A stretch of 64,000 nucleotides of DNA, taken from NCBI GenBank assembly GCA_020639095.1, contig JACKHH010000010.1:1-64000 (forward strand). Direction: 5' to 3'. Under the pieces are notes generated by a model. That model did no database searches. It worked only from the letters and a program-made list of their open reading frames with translations, and was not told where the DNA came from. The DNA is from Phycisphaerales bacterium. Its GTDB lineage: Bacteria > Planctomycetota > Phycisphaerae > UBA1845. The position numbers and the translations under genes were made by a program. Below, piece by piece: positions 36,046-44,845 of the stretch (position 1 is its first letter; each line of letters begins with the position of its first letter).

Positions 36046-36621
36046 TTAGTCCGCAGCGTGATCGGCAAGGCGGCAGTACAGCCAAGCCTTGGCCGCCATC
36101 CAGTCGCGGTCGATCGTGCGCCGTCCTGCGCTGAGCAGTTCGGCGATTTCGTCAATGGTGCACCCGCCAAAGAAGCGCAGCTCCACGACGCGCGCCTGGC
36201 GCTCGTCGAGCTGGGCCAACTCCTTCAGCGCTTCGTCGAGCGCAATCAGATCCAAATTGGGACCTTCGAACGGCGGATCGATCGTGTCGATGGGGATGCG
36301 GCCCGCGTCGCCGCCGCGTTTCTGTGCGCGGCGTTCGCGCGCATGGTCGATGAGTATTCGACGAATGATCCGCGACGCCACCGAAAAGAAGTGCAGCCGG
36401 TCCGCCCAGTCCGTCGAGTGTTGGCCGACGAGCTTGAAGTAGGCTTCGTGAACGAGCGCAGTGGGTTGCAACGTGTGATCGCGACGCTCGGACGACATCT
36501 GCGACACGGCCATGCGCCGCAGGTCGTCGTAGATCGCGGTCATCAACGCGTCGAGGTCGTCGCGCTCGCCGGATGACGCGGCGCGCAGCAATTGCGTGAT
36601 GTCGTTCGTTGCATCGCTCAC
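36046..36621 (-). CDS. ECF sigma factor, TIGR02999-like (kinase-linked)
   Basis: About 191 residues from GTG 36621 (SDATNDITQLLRAASSGERDDLD), chosen because it gives the family's normal length. The frame is open further to ATG 36825, which would add 68 atypical residues. HTLQPTALVHEAYFKLV and FFSVASRIIRRILIDHARERR are TIGR02999-type signatures; region 4 (ARVVELRFFGGCTIDEIAELLSAGRRTIDRDW) gives the helix-turn-helix. Followed directly by the TPR kinase gene. Confidence 0.88.
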   Translation of the reverse strand: MSDATNDITQLLRAASSGERDDLDALMTAIYDDLRRMAVSQMSSERRDHTLQPTALVHEAYFKLVGQHSTDWADRLHFFSVASRIIRRILIDHARERRAQKRGGDAGRIPIDTIDPPFEGPNLDLIALDEALKELAQLDERQARVVELRFFGGCTIDEIAELLSAGRRTIDRDWMAAKAWLYCRLADHAAD

Positions 36622-37080
36622 GGGCAGCCGTCCACGGACAGCGGACACGGAATGGGTTCGCGCTGCCTGACTGCCAGTATAGGTTGATTCAACGTCCGAA
36701 CCAAGAACGTCGTCCCACGCAGTGACATCGGCGAGGCGATCTGCGTATCGATGTGTCCGGATCAGATGGCCTGTGGTCCCTCTTCCCAGGCTTGGGTATC
36801 TCTCCTGTATTCTTGCCACGACCATCCGTTAACCCTTCACATTTCGCCGCATGTCGAGGCTTTCGACTATCGCCTCCACAATCACAACGCGGAGGATGGG
36901 GCACGATCGCGCCAACAATTCCTGACGATTTGGATTGGTGATCGCCTCAGCAATCAGGAAATGAATGAAGCGGACGCCCCGCATGGTGCGGAGCGCCCGC
37001 TCGCGACAGAAGGTACTCTCTCTCGCAGCCTCTCCCGCTCACCGGCCCTCTCTCTCGTTTCGCGTGCGGCGGTGGGCGAA
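36622..37080. other. Mostly gene-free stretch
   Basis: About 460 bp between the sigma factor and the beta-helix PEP-CTERM gene. It holds the hairpin at 36970-37000; otherwise nothing was recognised. Confidence 0.4.
36970..37000 (-). terminator. Hairpin after the beta-helix PEP-CTERM gene
   Basis: GCGGACGCCCCGCA pairs imperfectly with TGCGGAGCGCCCGC around a TGG loop (36970-37000). On the minus strand it lies 81 bp downstream of the PEP-CTERM stop and is followed by TTCATTCATTTCC, a T-rich tail. Likely terminator. Confidence 0.55.
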
Positions 37081-39195
37081 CTACGCAAAGCGCCTGCGAC
37101 GCAGCACGATCGTTCCGAATGCAAGCAGCGCCAGCGACGACGGTTCCGGCGTGATGTTCTGGAGCAACAGCGTGACATCGTGCGTGCCGTAATTCACCGA
37201 CCATTCGTACGTCAGACCGTCAGCCATCGACACCGGATCGTTCGCGAACGTACCGTTGATTCCGGACAATGTCGTGAGTACGACGAACTCATCACCGATC
37301 TGCGGGGCGAAAATACCGGCTCCCAGATCGATTAGCGCGACATTGATCATGCCATCGAGGAATGCTTCGCCGCCCGACACAACCAGTTGGTCGCGTTCAC
37401 TTCCAACGGCATAGCCGCCGATTTCGATGTTCCACAGCGAATCGCCCATCGTCGTAAGCCGATCCACCGATGCGACGCCCGGGCCGATTGCGACTTCGAG
37501 CGTGCCTTCATTGACCAACGCGACATCACCCAGCGACGCGCCGTCTTCGAACAGCAGGCTACCGGCGTTGCGCAGCGTTCCATTGCCGCCAATTGTCGCG
37601 CCGCTCGCGATGCGCGTTGCGCCGGTCATGCGTACATCCGTGGCCGGTGACGCGAAGCTGACTACACTTGGGTTGTCGAAGATCGCATCAGCCGTGAACC
37701 GCGAACGTTCGCCGACGAATGTCAGTTCACCCGTCACGCGGACTCGCGAACCCGCAACGCGAATGGGATATTGCAGGGCATTGCCGTTGACGACCATTTC
37801 GCCGGCCATCGTCCACTCGTCCGCAGGGTTGTCGAGTTCGACCCACAAACGGGATGTCAGGTTGTTGGTGATGTCGATGGTGCCGTCGAACGTGTTGGTC
37901 AGCGTGGAGTCGACGCTCGACGTGTAGAGGTGCAGGATGTGATTGATCTGCCAATTCGTGTTTCCGCCACCGTCCATGTCAAAGACGCCGGCGTCGATGC
38001 TGGTCAGACCATTCACTTGCGCGTCGGCGAACTGATGCGCCACGCCGTTGACGACTACGTTCCCCTTCCAGGTCGTCGGGGCGTTGAAATTCACCGCGCC
38101 CTGGTACGACAGATTGCTGAAGGTGTTGAAAGTCCCACCGCTGATGGTCGTCGCGCCGTCGAAGTCGATATTGGCTCCCTCGGAAAGTAGGTACGTTCCG
38201 CCTTTGATTTCGGTTTCGCCGACGTACTGGAGACTGTTGTCCTCATGAATCTCAACGTACGTCGTGGGCTCCATCGTGGACGGCGCGAGGATGCGCAGGT
38301 CCGACTCGCCGTTGCCGATATGGATGTGTCCGCCAAAGTTCATGTGCTCGCCCGCGATCTGCGCCGCGCCGACTCCGCCGCCGCCATACGTGACGATGGA
38401 ACTTTCCGAGTCGGCAACCCAGCCATCGCCCACGTTCATGTACAGTGTCGCGCTGGGCCCCATGAGGATGCCGTCGCTGAATGAATCCGCCAAGCCGGAT
38501 GCGTTGATGGTGAGCGTGCTGGACGGCTTGGTGAATGAGATGCCGCCTTGCTCCGTCGAACCGTCCAGGTCGATCGGATAGTTGTTTGTAGGGCCTTGGT
38601 TAATGACCAGTCCGCCGTTGACCCCGGGAACGATCGAGCCGCTATTGTCGAACGGGATGTTACTGTTGATCTTCACCGTACCATGACCCGAGATCGCACT
38701 CAGCGACGCGGATTTCGATGCACCCTCCAGCCGCACAACGGCGTCGTCCTCCAGACGCAGCACGGCGATGTCGGAGAGATCCAGCTCACCGATGAATGAT
38801 GCGTCATTGATGCCACCAGGCGCGGGTCGCACAATGAGTTTTGTCTTGTAGCCACTGATGTGCGCGGGACCGAACGAGACAAGCTCGCCACCTGCGGTGT
38901 CCAACGTCATGCCGTTGCTCAGGAACAGTTCATCGTAACCGCTTCCCGGCGCTCCCAGTGTCACCGTGCTGTCATGCACGCCGGGCAGGTTGCCGATGCG
39001 CACGGTGTCGAACCCATTCGGAACGACGTTGCCCGACCAGTTGCCGGGGTCGCCCCAATTCCCGTCGCCCACGATCCACGACATGTTGGCTGCACTCGCC
39101 TGAAGGCATGCGCCCAGCAGGACTCCGATAGAGGCCAGGCGTCGTGTTGTCCGGCGGTGTTTCCAATTCCCAATACGACACGTTGTGTGGTACAT
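37081..39195 (-). CDS. PEP-CTERM protein with beta-helix (autotransporter-like) body
   Basis: About 704 residues from ATG 39195, which has an AGGAGG site 6 nt upstream; upstream ATGs lack one. A basic N-region and signal LASIGVLLGACLQASAA. The mature start, SWIVGDGNWGDPGNWSG, is a common opening of such proteins. The body has alternating short strands (TVKINSNIPFDNSGSIVP, GGTYLLSEGANIDFDGATTISGGTF), predicting a beta helix. The tag ITPEPSSLALLAFG ends in VLRRRRFA. Surface protein of unknown ligand. It is transcribed in the same direction as its neighbours but separated from them by terminators. Confidence 0.82.
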   Translation of the reverse strand: MYHTTCRIGNWKHRRTTRRLASIGVLLGACLQASAANMSWIVGDGNWGDPGNWSGNVVPNGFDTVRIGNLPGVHDSTVTLGAPGSGYDELFLSNGMTLDTAGGELVSFGPAHISGYKTKLIVRPAPGGINDASFIGELDLSDIAVLRLEDDAVVRLEGASKSASLSAISGHGTVKINSNIPFDNSGSIVPGVNGGLVINQGPTNNYPIDLDGSTEQGGISFTKPSSTLTINASGLADSFSDGILMGPSATLYMNVGDGWVADSESSIVTYGGGGVGAAQIAGEHMNFGGHIHIGNGESDLRILAPSTMEPTTYVEIHEDNSLQYVGETEIKGGTYLLSEGANIDFDGATTISGGTFNTFSNLSYQGAVNFNAPTTWKGNVVVNGVAHQFADAQVNGLTSIDAGVFDMDGGGNTNWQINHILHLYTSSVDSTLTNTFDGTIDITNNLTSRLWVELDNPADEWTMAGEMVVNGNALQYPIRVAGSRVRVTGELTFVGERSRFTADAIFDNPSVVSFASPATDVRMTGATRIASGATIGGNGTLRNAGSLLFEDGASLGDVALVNEGTLEVAIGPGVASVDRLTTMGDSLWNIEIGGYAVGSERDQLVVSGGEAFLDGMINVALIDLGAGIFAPQIGDEFVVLTTLSGINGTFANDPVSMADGLTYEWSVNYGTHDVTLLLQNITPEPSSLALLAFGTIVLRRRRFA

Positions 39196-39383
39196 CGGTA
39201 GCCTCCTCATGATGCGGGCACCCCCCAGGGCCCGCATTGGACTTCCTCTCTCCTCGCTCCCGACACGGCGTCACGAGCGCGACACCCACTACGCGGATGA
39301 GCCGCGAATAACGCGCCAGTTTTCTGGGTAACTTTCCGGCTAATGCCCGCCAGCAAGCTCATAGGCACGTCCCAAAATGCAAA

Positions 39384-39412
39384 GAACGGCGCCCGCAGCG
39401 CGGACACCGTTC
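39384..39412 (-). terminator. Hairpin after the beta-propeller gene
   Basis: GAACGG (39384-39389) pairs with CCGTTC (39407-39412), with further CCGC/GCGG pairing inside. On the minus strand it is followed by TTTGCATTTTG. It lies 46 bp after the stop of the exported propeller gene. Confidence 0.55.
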
Positions 39413-39457
39413 CTTGTTGGGTGCAGTTGTGGACGACCTATTGGTGACCTGTCGCGA

Positions 39458-40537
39458 CTACTTCGCGGCGTGTTCGATCACCAGCAACCGGTTCGGGGCA
39501 ATCAACTGGCTGCTTGCAATCGTGCGCGTCGGGTAATGTTCACCCGTGGTCAACTCGGACGCCTCGTCGAACGCGAACGCGACATTGCCGCTCGCGTCGG
39601 CGACGAACAACCGGCCCTGCGCATCCGTGGTCGCGAACGATGGCTTCGGGTTGACCCGAGCGCCGGCGATCGAAAGTGACACGTCTGGCGAAGCTGTTCC
39701 GTCGAGTTTCGCAGCGCCGTCGAAGATCAGCACTTGACCGAGTTCACGCACCGCGACATACATGCGATCGCTCGCGTCGATATCAATACCGATCTTGTTG
39801 TCAAAGCCGGTATGGTTGATGACGCGGTCTGGTGTCACCTTGCCGTGCAGCTTGCCCGGTTCGTCGAACGCGACGATGTCCGAAGTGCCGCCACGCGCAT
39901 CCACCATGTACAGCGAGCCGTTGGCGAAACACAACTGCTCAGGGCGGAACTGTGCAACATCCATGTCGAAGGTACGCACTGGTGCGACGTTGCCCTCAAA
40001 CGACGCGGGTTCACTGATGTCGAACACGAGCGTGTCGGTGTTCGTGTTGGCGACGTAGAGTATGTTATTTGCCCGGTCGATCGCGATACCGGCAGGACTC
40101 TTCGAAATCTGCGTGGCGTCGCCGAAAACCCTCCGATCGGGGGCCCGGCTTCCCGTTGCGCTGAGCGGGTTGTCGTACACCGCGATCGATCCGCCGTTCG
40201 TCCGACTCAGCAGATAGAGCGCGCCGTGACTGTCCACGGCAGCGTCACTCGGCTGCGTCACCGTCGTGCGACTGAGCATCAGGTCGGTCGTCGCCGGCAC
40301 CTGCTCGCCGCCGAGCTTTCCGGCATCGTCAAACCCGACGAAGCCCATGTTCGGGCCGATGACGAACAGCGTCGTTACCGTATTGCTCGCGTCCGAAGCC
40401 GGCTCACCTCCCGCCCGGCTTGTGGCTGCACTGACTGCGACGTCTTCGGTTGATGCCGCGTACGCTGGTACGACGGCCATGGCTCCCAGTAACATGGCAG
40501 CCGCAAGCGCCGTTACCCCTTTACTGCGTTTCATCAT
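39458..40537 (-). CDS. Exported beta-propeller (NHL-like) protein
   Basis: About 359 residues from ATG 40537, which has a GAGAGGAAC site; ATG 40534 follows directly. Signal peptide KGVTALAAAMLLGAMAVVPAYAA. The body has repeated strands of propeller type (PAGIAIDRANNILYVANTNTD, QLCFANGSLYMVDARGG, IGIDIDASDRMYVAVRELG, FATTDAQGRLFVADASGN), consistent with a 5- to 6-bladed propeller. There is no catalytic motif or membrane anchor. Periplasmic or secreted; ligand unknown. Confidence 0.75.
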   Translation of the reverse strand: MMKRSKGVTALAAAMLLGAMAVVPAYAASTEDVAVSAATSRAGGEPASDASNTVTTLFVIGPNMGFVGFDDAGKLGGEQVPATTDLMLSRTTVTQPSDAAVDSHGALYLLSRTNGGSIAVYDNPLSATGSRAPDRRVFGDATQISKSPAGIAIDRANNILYVANTNTDTLVFDISEPASFEGNVAPVRTFDMDVAQFRPEQLCFANGSLYMVDARGGTSDIVAFDEPGKLHGKVTPDRVINHTGFDNKIGIDIDASDRMYVAVRELGQVLIFDGAAKLDGTASPDVSLSIAGARVNPKPSFATTDAQGRLFVADASGNVAFAFDEASELTTGEHYPTRTIASSQLIAPNRLLVIEHAAK

Positions 40538-40657
40538 TGTTCCTCTCATTTCCGTTGGTCCTCCCAATTGTGTAATCCAAATCCTCGCGCGCACCGCGAC
40601 CCCCATGGCGCGGTTCGACGCGCGTTATTCCTTCGTTGAGCGGATGAACCTGTGCGG

Positions 40658-41077
40658 CTACGCGAAGGCGAAGTTCGCGAACACACACCAGGCGCCGACG
40701 CAGATCGCAATCAACCCGATCAGACCCTGTTTGGGCGCGAGTCTGGAGATCAGAAGGTCCATCTTCTCCTGCGATTGCGGCGACTTGATGACCAGCTTCA
40801 GCACGCCCACGCCAAGCAGCAGCCCCAGCGAAAACTCAAGCAGCGACGCGCCCAGGTAGGTGATCCACCAAATGGGGAAGCTGTTCAGCCACTTGATGTT
40901 CAGAATGGCTTTGACCAGCCCCCACGCGCCGAACACGGCGCACACCGCGCCAAAGACGCCCTGGTACGGCACGATCTTGTTGAGCAGCTCCTTGGCGTTC
41001 GGCTTCCGTGAGAGCAAGAGGCTCGGCGCCGCCAGCACGCCGAGCAGCGCCAGCGACAGTCCACACAAGATTCCCAT
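40658..41077 (-). CDS. Small multi-helix membrane protein, unknown
   Basis: About 139 residues from ATG 41077, which has a GAGGAG site 8 nt upstream; the frame is open further, but the extra residues look non-native. Four hydrophobic helices are visible (GILCGLSLALLGVLAAPSLLL, GVFGAVCAVFGAWGLVKAIL, WWITYLGASLLEFSLGLLLGVGVL, GLIGLIAICVGAWCVFANFAF). The first and last pairs look related, suggesting an internal repeat. Inner-membrane protein; no family recognised. Confidence 0.65.
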   Translation of the reverse strand: MGILCGLSLALLGVLAAPSLLLSRKPNAKELLNKIVPYQGVFGAVCAVFGAWGLVKAILNIKWLNSFPIWWITYLGASLLEFSLGLLLGVGVLKLVIKSPQSQEKMDLLISRLAPKQGLIGLIAICVGAWCVFANFAFA

Positions 41078-41358
41078 GACTTTGACTCCTCTCTGTGACG
41101 GCGTACCCACCGCGGTACGCACGCCCCCCATCCGCCCAGCGGACGCCAAAAGGGGCAACGCCCATAGACGCGTCGTAGCGGCTGCGAATGCGCCAAGGAA
41201 TTCAGAGAAAAACGCGTGCAAGTGGAATCGGAACTTCGCGGCACGCCTTGATACGGGACTCAACGAGCTCGCCCGCGTTGGGCGCGCTGAACGTCAATAA
41301 ACTGACCACGATGCCAAGTTCGACGCCACAGTTGTTTTGGAATCATCCGACCGCCGCG

Positions 41359-43947
41359 TCACTGCTGGGAAAGCGCGGCGATTTCGCGGCTACAGTTTTC
41401 CATATCGGCTGCGAGTTCTTCAGGCACGCTACTGTCGGAGACGGCGAGTTCGCCATTGTCGCGCATGGCTTCAAATACCGCGCGTGTCTGAGCAACCAAG
41501 TCGTGGGCCAGTTGCCAATGCTCGACGCGTTCTGAGGGCGGGCGGTTTTCGTCGCTGCCGCAGGTCATGTGGACCTCAGCCAGTTTGAAGGTCGCAACAG
41601 CGACTTCACGGCGGGCGGCTGGGTCGCCCTGTTGGTTTTCCCCAATGGCGCGAGCTGCGTCGCCGAAACGCACAAAGCTCTCAATCGCGTCGTCGACTTG
41701 TCCCAGCGCCAACTGGGCTTCGCCGATCCGGCAGTACGCTGCCCGCACGCCCGTGAGCGCCCGCTTGTTGTCGGGATCGGCGCTCAGCGGCAACTGCACC
41801 GCAAGCTGGCGCCGGGCGCTGGCCAATGCTTCGGCGTATTGCCCCAACTGAAATTGCGTAAGTGCCAGCCGTTCATAACCCCAACCAAGGTCGGTGCCAG
41901 TCAGCGCATTGTCTGGTTCATCGGCTGCGAGTTCTTCGAAGAGCGTCACGTAACGCGCGAAATGGCTGAGTGCTTGCGCGGCATCGCCGCGCTCCAGGTG
42001 TACACCGCCGATCTTGTAATGGCACACGGCGAGGTCACGCTTATTCGGCTGCCCGTAACGCGCATCCTCCTGCTCCGCCAACAGCGTCTGGAAAATCGCC
42101 AGCGCCTGATCATATCGACCATTGGCCGTGTGTCCGTCAGCAATGCCTTCCAACAAGTTGCCCCGTTCGCGCCGAATCAATGCATCGTCAGGATGCTGCG
42201 CGAACAAGCCATCTACGATTTCCTGCGCTTTGGCGAGTGCCTCCGCAGACTCCGCACCGCGCCCCTGAGCCGCGAGCGCCAACGCCAGGCGATGCTGACA
42301 GGCGCCCAGGTTGCGCTGCACGTCCACGTTGTCCGGCTGATCCGCGGCGACCTTCTTCAGCAGGTCGCAGGCCTTGCGATAGTTGGCAGCCGCTCCGGCG
42401 AAGTCACCCAAGTTCGGCCGCTGCTGATTACCCTGCACATCACCCAACTTGGTATACGCCGAGGCCAATTGACGCTGGAGCAGCGCGTCGCCTTCGCTCT
42501 CTTTGGCCAGCGCATTGAGGTATTCCAAACCCTTGGACACGATGAAGCGCCGGGCGGGCGCGGACCCGGAGAGATTCTGAATCTTGGGATCCAACTCCTG
42601 TATGAACGCGTTCGCCAGGTTACGCAGTTGCGCAAAGCGTTCGCTTGCAACGGCCTCCGCCCGCTGCGCCGCCAGCTGCTGAGCGCGCACTTCATCCAAC
42701 AGGCGTCCCTGCCGGCTATACATGACAAGCAGCGCGACGGCGGCGCCGATCGTCAGCACCGCCAGAGCCGATGCCAGAATCGCCGGTGTGCGGTGCCGCC
42801 GCAGCGCCTTGCGCACCAAGTACCAACCGCTATCGCGTTTGGCGTCAATCGGATCACCGGCGAGGTAGCGTTCGATATCCCGGGCCAACTCACCGGCTGT
42901 CTGGTATCGCCGTTCGCGCTCCTTGGCCAGCGCTTTGAGGATGATCGTTTCGACTTCATCATCGCAGCGTCTATGCGGCTGGTCGCCGGCGACTTCCATT
43001 GTCAGCGCACTCTGACAGTCGCTCGGTGGGCGCGGAGCCGTCTCGGCGATGTGTCGCAGCGCCGCGGGAAGCTCAACGTCAACCGGATAGGGAAATCGAC
43101 CAGTGGCCAGCTCGTAGAGGATCAGCCCGAGCGCGTAGACATCGCTGCGCACGTCGGAACCCTCGCCCAATGCTTGCTCGGGCGAAAGGTATCGCAGGGT
43201 GCCCGCGACGACATCGGTCATGGTGACCGAACACTGTCCCGTCCCCGTATGTTGCCGCGCCAATCCGAAATCGAGTACCTTGGGTCGACCGTCCTCGTCG
43301 ACCAAAATGTTCGACGGTTTGAGATCGCGGTGGATCACGCCGCGCTGATGGGCGTAGTTGACCGCATCGCAGACGATGGCGAAAAGCTTGAGCGTGGCCC
43401 GCAGGTCGAGCCCATTCTGGGTAACGTAGTGATGCAGCGGCATCCCACGGATGTAGTCCATGACGCAGTAGCGCAGGCCCAGCGACGTCACGCCGGAATC
43501 GAAAACAGCCACAATGTGCGGATGTCGCAGCGAGGCAACGACTTCGATCTCCCGTTCGAAACGCAACCGAGTTGTGTGCGACGCGAGCAACCCGTCGCGG
43601 AGGATTTTGATCGCAACGCTGCGGCGCGTCGACTGCTGCACAGCGCGAAAGACGATGCCCTGACCACCGCGTTTGATTTCTTCCTCGATGAGATATCCCG
43701 GAATTGCTTCGGTCGAAAGCGGCGCGACCGGCTGGTGACCAGTACCGTTTTCAGACACGCCGACGGTGCGGATCAAGCGCACCCACGTTTCGTGCTGCGT
43801 TTCGAGGTCTGCCTGCCGCTGCGCGCACGTCGGACAATGCTCCAAATGGTCGCGCGTTTTCCGGGCAGCGGACTCGGACAATTCATGCGCGCAGAAGCGG
43901 CGCAGATCGTGTTCGTCCAGGCAGGCTGATGCGGCGCTATCCGTCAT
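41359..43947 (-). CDS. Membrane Ser/Thr protein kinase with N-terminal zinc-finger-like segment and TPR tail
   Basis: 862 residues. Its ATG lies inside the sigma-factor gene (11-bp overlap). Unlike the two other kinases here it begins with a putative zinc site, HLEHCPTC (H34, C38, C41), as found in anti-sigma factors. The kinase domain has Lys114, HRDLKPSN (Asp208) and DFG (Asp227), but the glycine loop reads IKRGGQG, with Lys replacing the first Gly. A membrane helix lies near 388-410 (AILASALAVLTIGAAVALLVM), followed by TPR repeats. The zinc segment suggests direct binding of the cognate sigma factor. Confidence 0.9.
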   Translation of the reverse strand: MTDSAASACLDEHDLRRFCAHELSESAARKTRDHLEHCPTCAQRQADLETQHETWVRLIRTVGVSENGTGHQPVAPLSTEAIPGYLIEEEIKRGGQGIVFRAVQQSTRRSVAIKILRDGLLASHTTRLRFEREIEVVASLRHPHIVAVFDSGVTSLGLRYCVMDYIRGMPLHHYVTQNGLDLRATLKLFAIVCDAVNYAHQRGVIHRDLKPSNILVDEDGRPKVLDFGLARQHTGTGQCSVTMTDVVAGTLRYLSPEQALGEGSDVRSDVYALGLILYELATGRFPYPVDVELPAALRHIAETAPRPPSDCQSALTMEVAGDQPHRRCDDEVETIILKALAKERERRYQTAGELARDIERYLAGDPIDAKRDSGWYLVRKALRRHRTPAILASALAVLTIGAAVALLVMYSRQGRLLDEVRAQQLAAQRAEAVASERFAQLRNLANAFIQELDPKIQNLSGSAPARRFIVSKGLEYLNALAKESEGDALLQRQLASAYTKLGDVQGNQQRPNLGDFAGAAANYRKACDLLKKVAADQPDNVDVQRNLGACQHRLALALAAQGRGAESAEALAKAQEIVDGLFAQHPDDALIRRERGNLLEGIADGHTANGRYDQALAIFQTLLAEQEDARYGQPNKRDLAVCHYKIGGVHLERGDAAQALSHFARYVTLFEELAADEPDNALTGTDLGWGYERLALTQFQLGQYAEALASARRQLAVQLPLSADPDNKRALTGVRAAYCRIGEAQLALGQVDDAIESFVRFGDAARAIGENQQGDPAARREVAVATFKLAEVHMTCGSDENRPPSERVEHWQLAHDLVAQTRAVFEAMRDNGELAVSDSSVPEELAADMENCSREIAALSQQ

Positions 43948-44512
43948 CGCCGAGCAACTCCTTCATCTTCGCAGCCACCCGTTCGGTCAATCGCCACTTG
44001 ATCGTGTACACATTGGCGGATGTAAGTCCCCAACGCGCGCACACTTCCGCGACCGGTTGCTGTTGAATAACGTGCGCTTCAAAGGCCGCGAACGTGGACT
44101 CCGCGACCTCGGTGCGTAGTTCGCGCAGGCAGTGACGGAGGTGTTCCTCCTGCCACAAACGATCGAATACGGCTTCGGGGGTTGGTTCGTCCCGTTCCGA
44201 TGGCGGCATGCGCGCAGTCGCCGCATGCTGTCGCATGCGCTCGCGATACAGATTGTGTACGCGGTTGTTGACCATCGTGCGCAGCCAGCCTTTGAAGTGG
44301 CCCTTGGTGGGTTGATACTCGAATTGCTGAATGCGCGCGCTGATCGTCGCCATACACTGCTGGGTGATGTCTTCGGCGTCTGCGTGATTGAGGCCGCGGA
44401 GCTGCGCAAACCGGAAGAGCATCGGGCGGTAGATCTCGTCGAACACCGCCCAGGCGCTACCGTCCGATCGGTCGCGCAGGCGCAGCAGCAAACTTGGTCG
44501 CGTCGTATCCAC
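43937..44512 (-). CDS. ECF-type RNA polymerase sigma factor
   Basis: 191 residues from GTG 44512. Sigma region 2 is visible in WAVFDEIYRPMLFRFAQLRGLNHADAEDITQQCMATI, with the core-binding helices; region 4 is near CARWGLTSANVYTIKWRL. It lacks the HTLQPTALVHEAY signature of the two TIGR02999-like factors. The 3' end overlaps the kinase gene, whose zinc-finger-like N-terminus may act as the anti-sigma part. Confidence 0.85.
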   Translation of the reverse strand: MDTTRPSLLLRLRDRSDGSAWAVFDEIYRPMLFRFAQLRGLNHADAEDITQQCMATISARIQQFEYQPTKGHFKGWLRTMVNNRVHNLYRERMRQHAATARMPPSERDEPTPEAVFDRLWQEEHLRHCLRELRTEVAESTFAAFEAHVIQQQPVAEVCARWGLTSANVYTIKWRLTERVAAKMKELLGDDG

Positions 44513-44845
44513 TGATTGGCCCTGCCTTTACGGCAGTTCAGTGTACACCATCGCGATGCTGCAATCATGGGTTTTCGCTCCAGCGCCGGCGACCCGTGTT
44601 TCTGACGAGTTGTTATCGGAAACACCCGAAGGTCTATACCCGGCTGGCGACCCAATTCTCACACCTGGTAATGGGTAATCTCCCAGCGCCGCACCAAGCC
44701 CGAGGATTTTCCAGCGCCGGTGTGTGAGAGTTGTCGGCGATCCGGTGTACCCCGGGTGGAGGCGGAATTCCGCGAGAAGCGCAGCGTCGAACGGACCGGA
44801 GCCATTCGGCGATCACCATCACGGCTGGTCTTGGGAGTACCCGAC
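44513..44845. other. Gene-free stretch
   Basis: About 330 bp between the divergent sigma factor and the Cys-rich lipoprotein. The lipoprotein frame is open upstream, but its ribosome site puts the start at 44846. No promoter or RNA was recognised. Confidence 0.4.

Noticed and set aside
41569..43929. Long plus-strand open frame opposite the third kinase gene
   Set aside because: Same reason: antisense to a kinase with clear motifs, and no homology seen.
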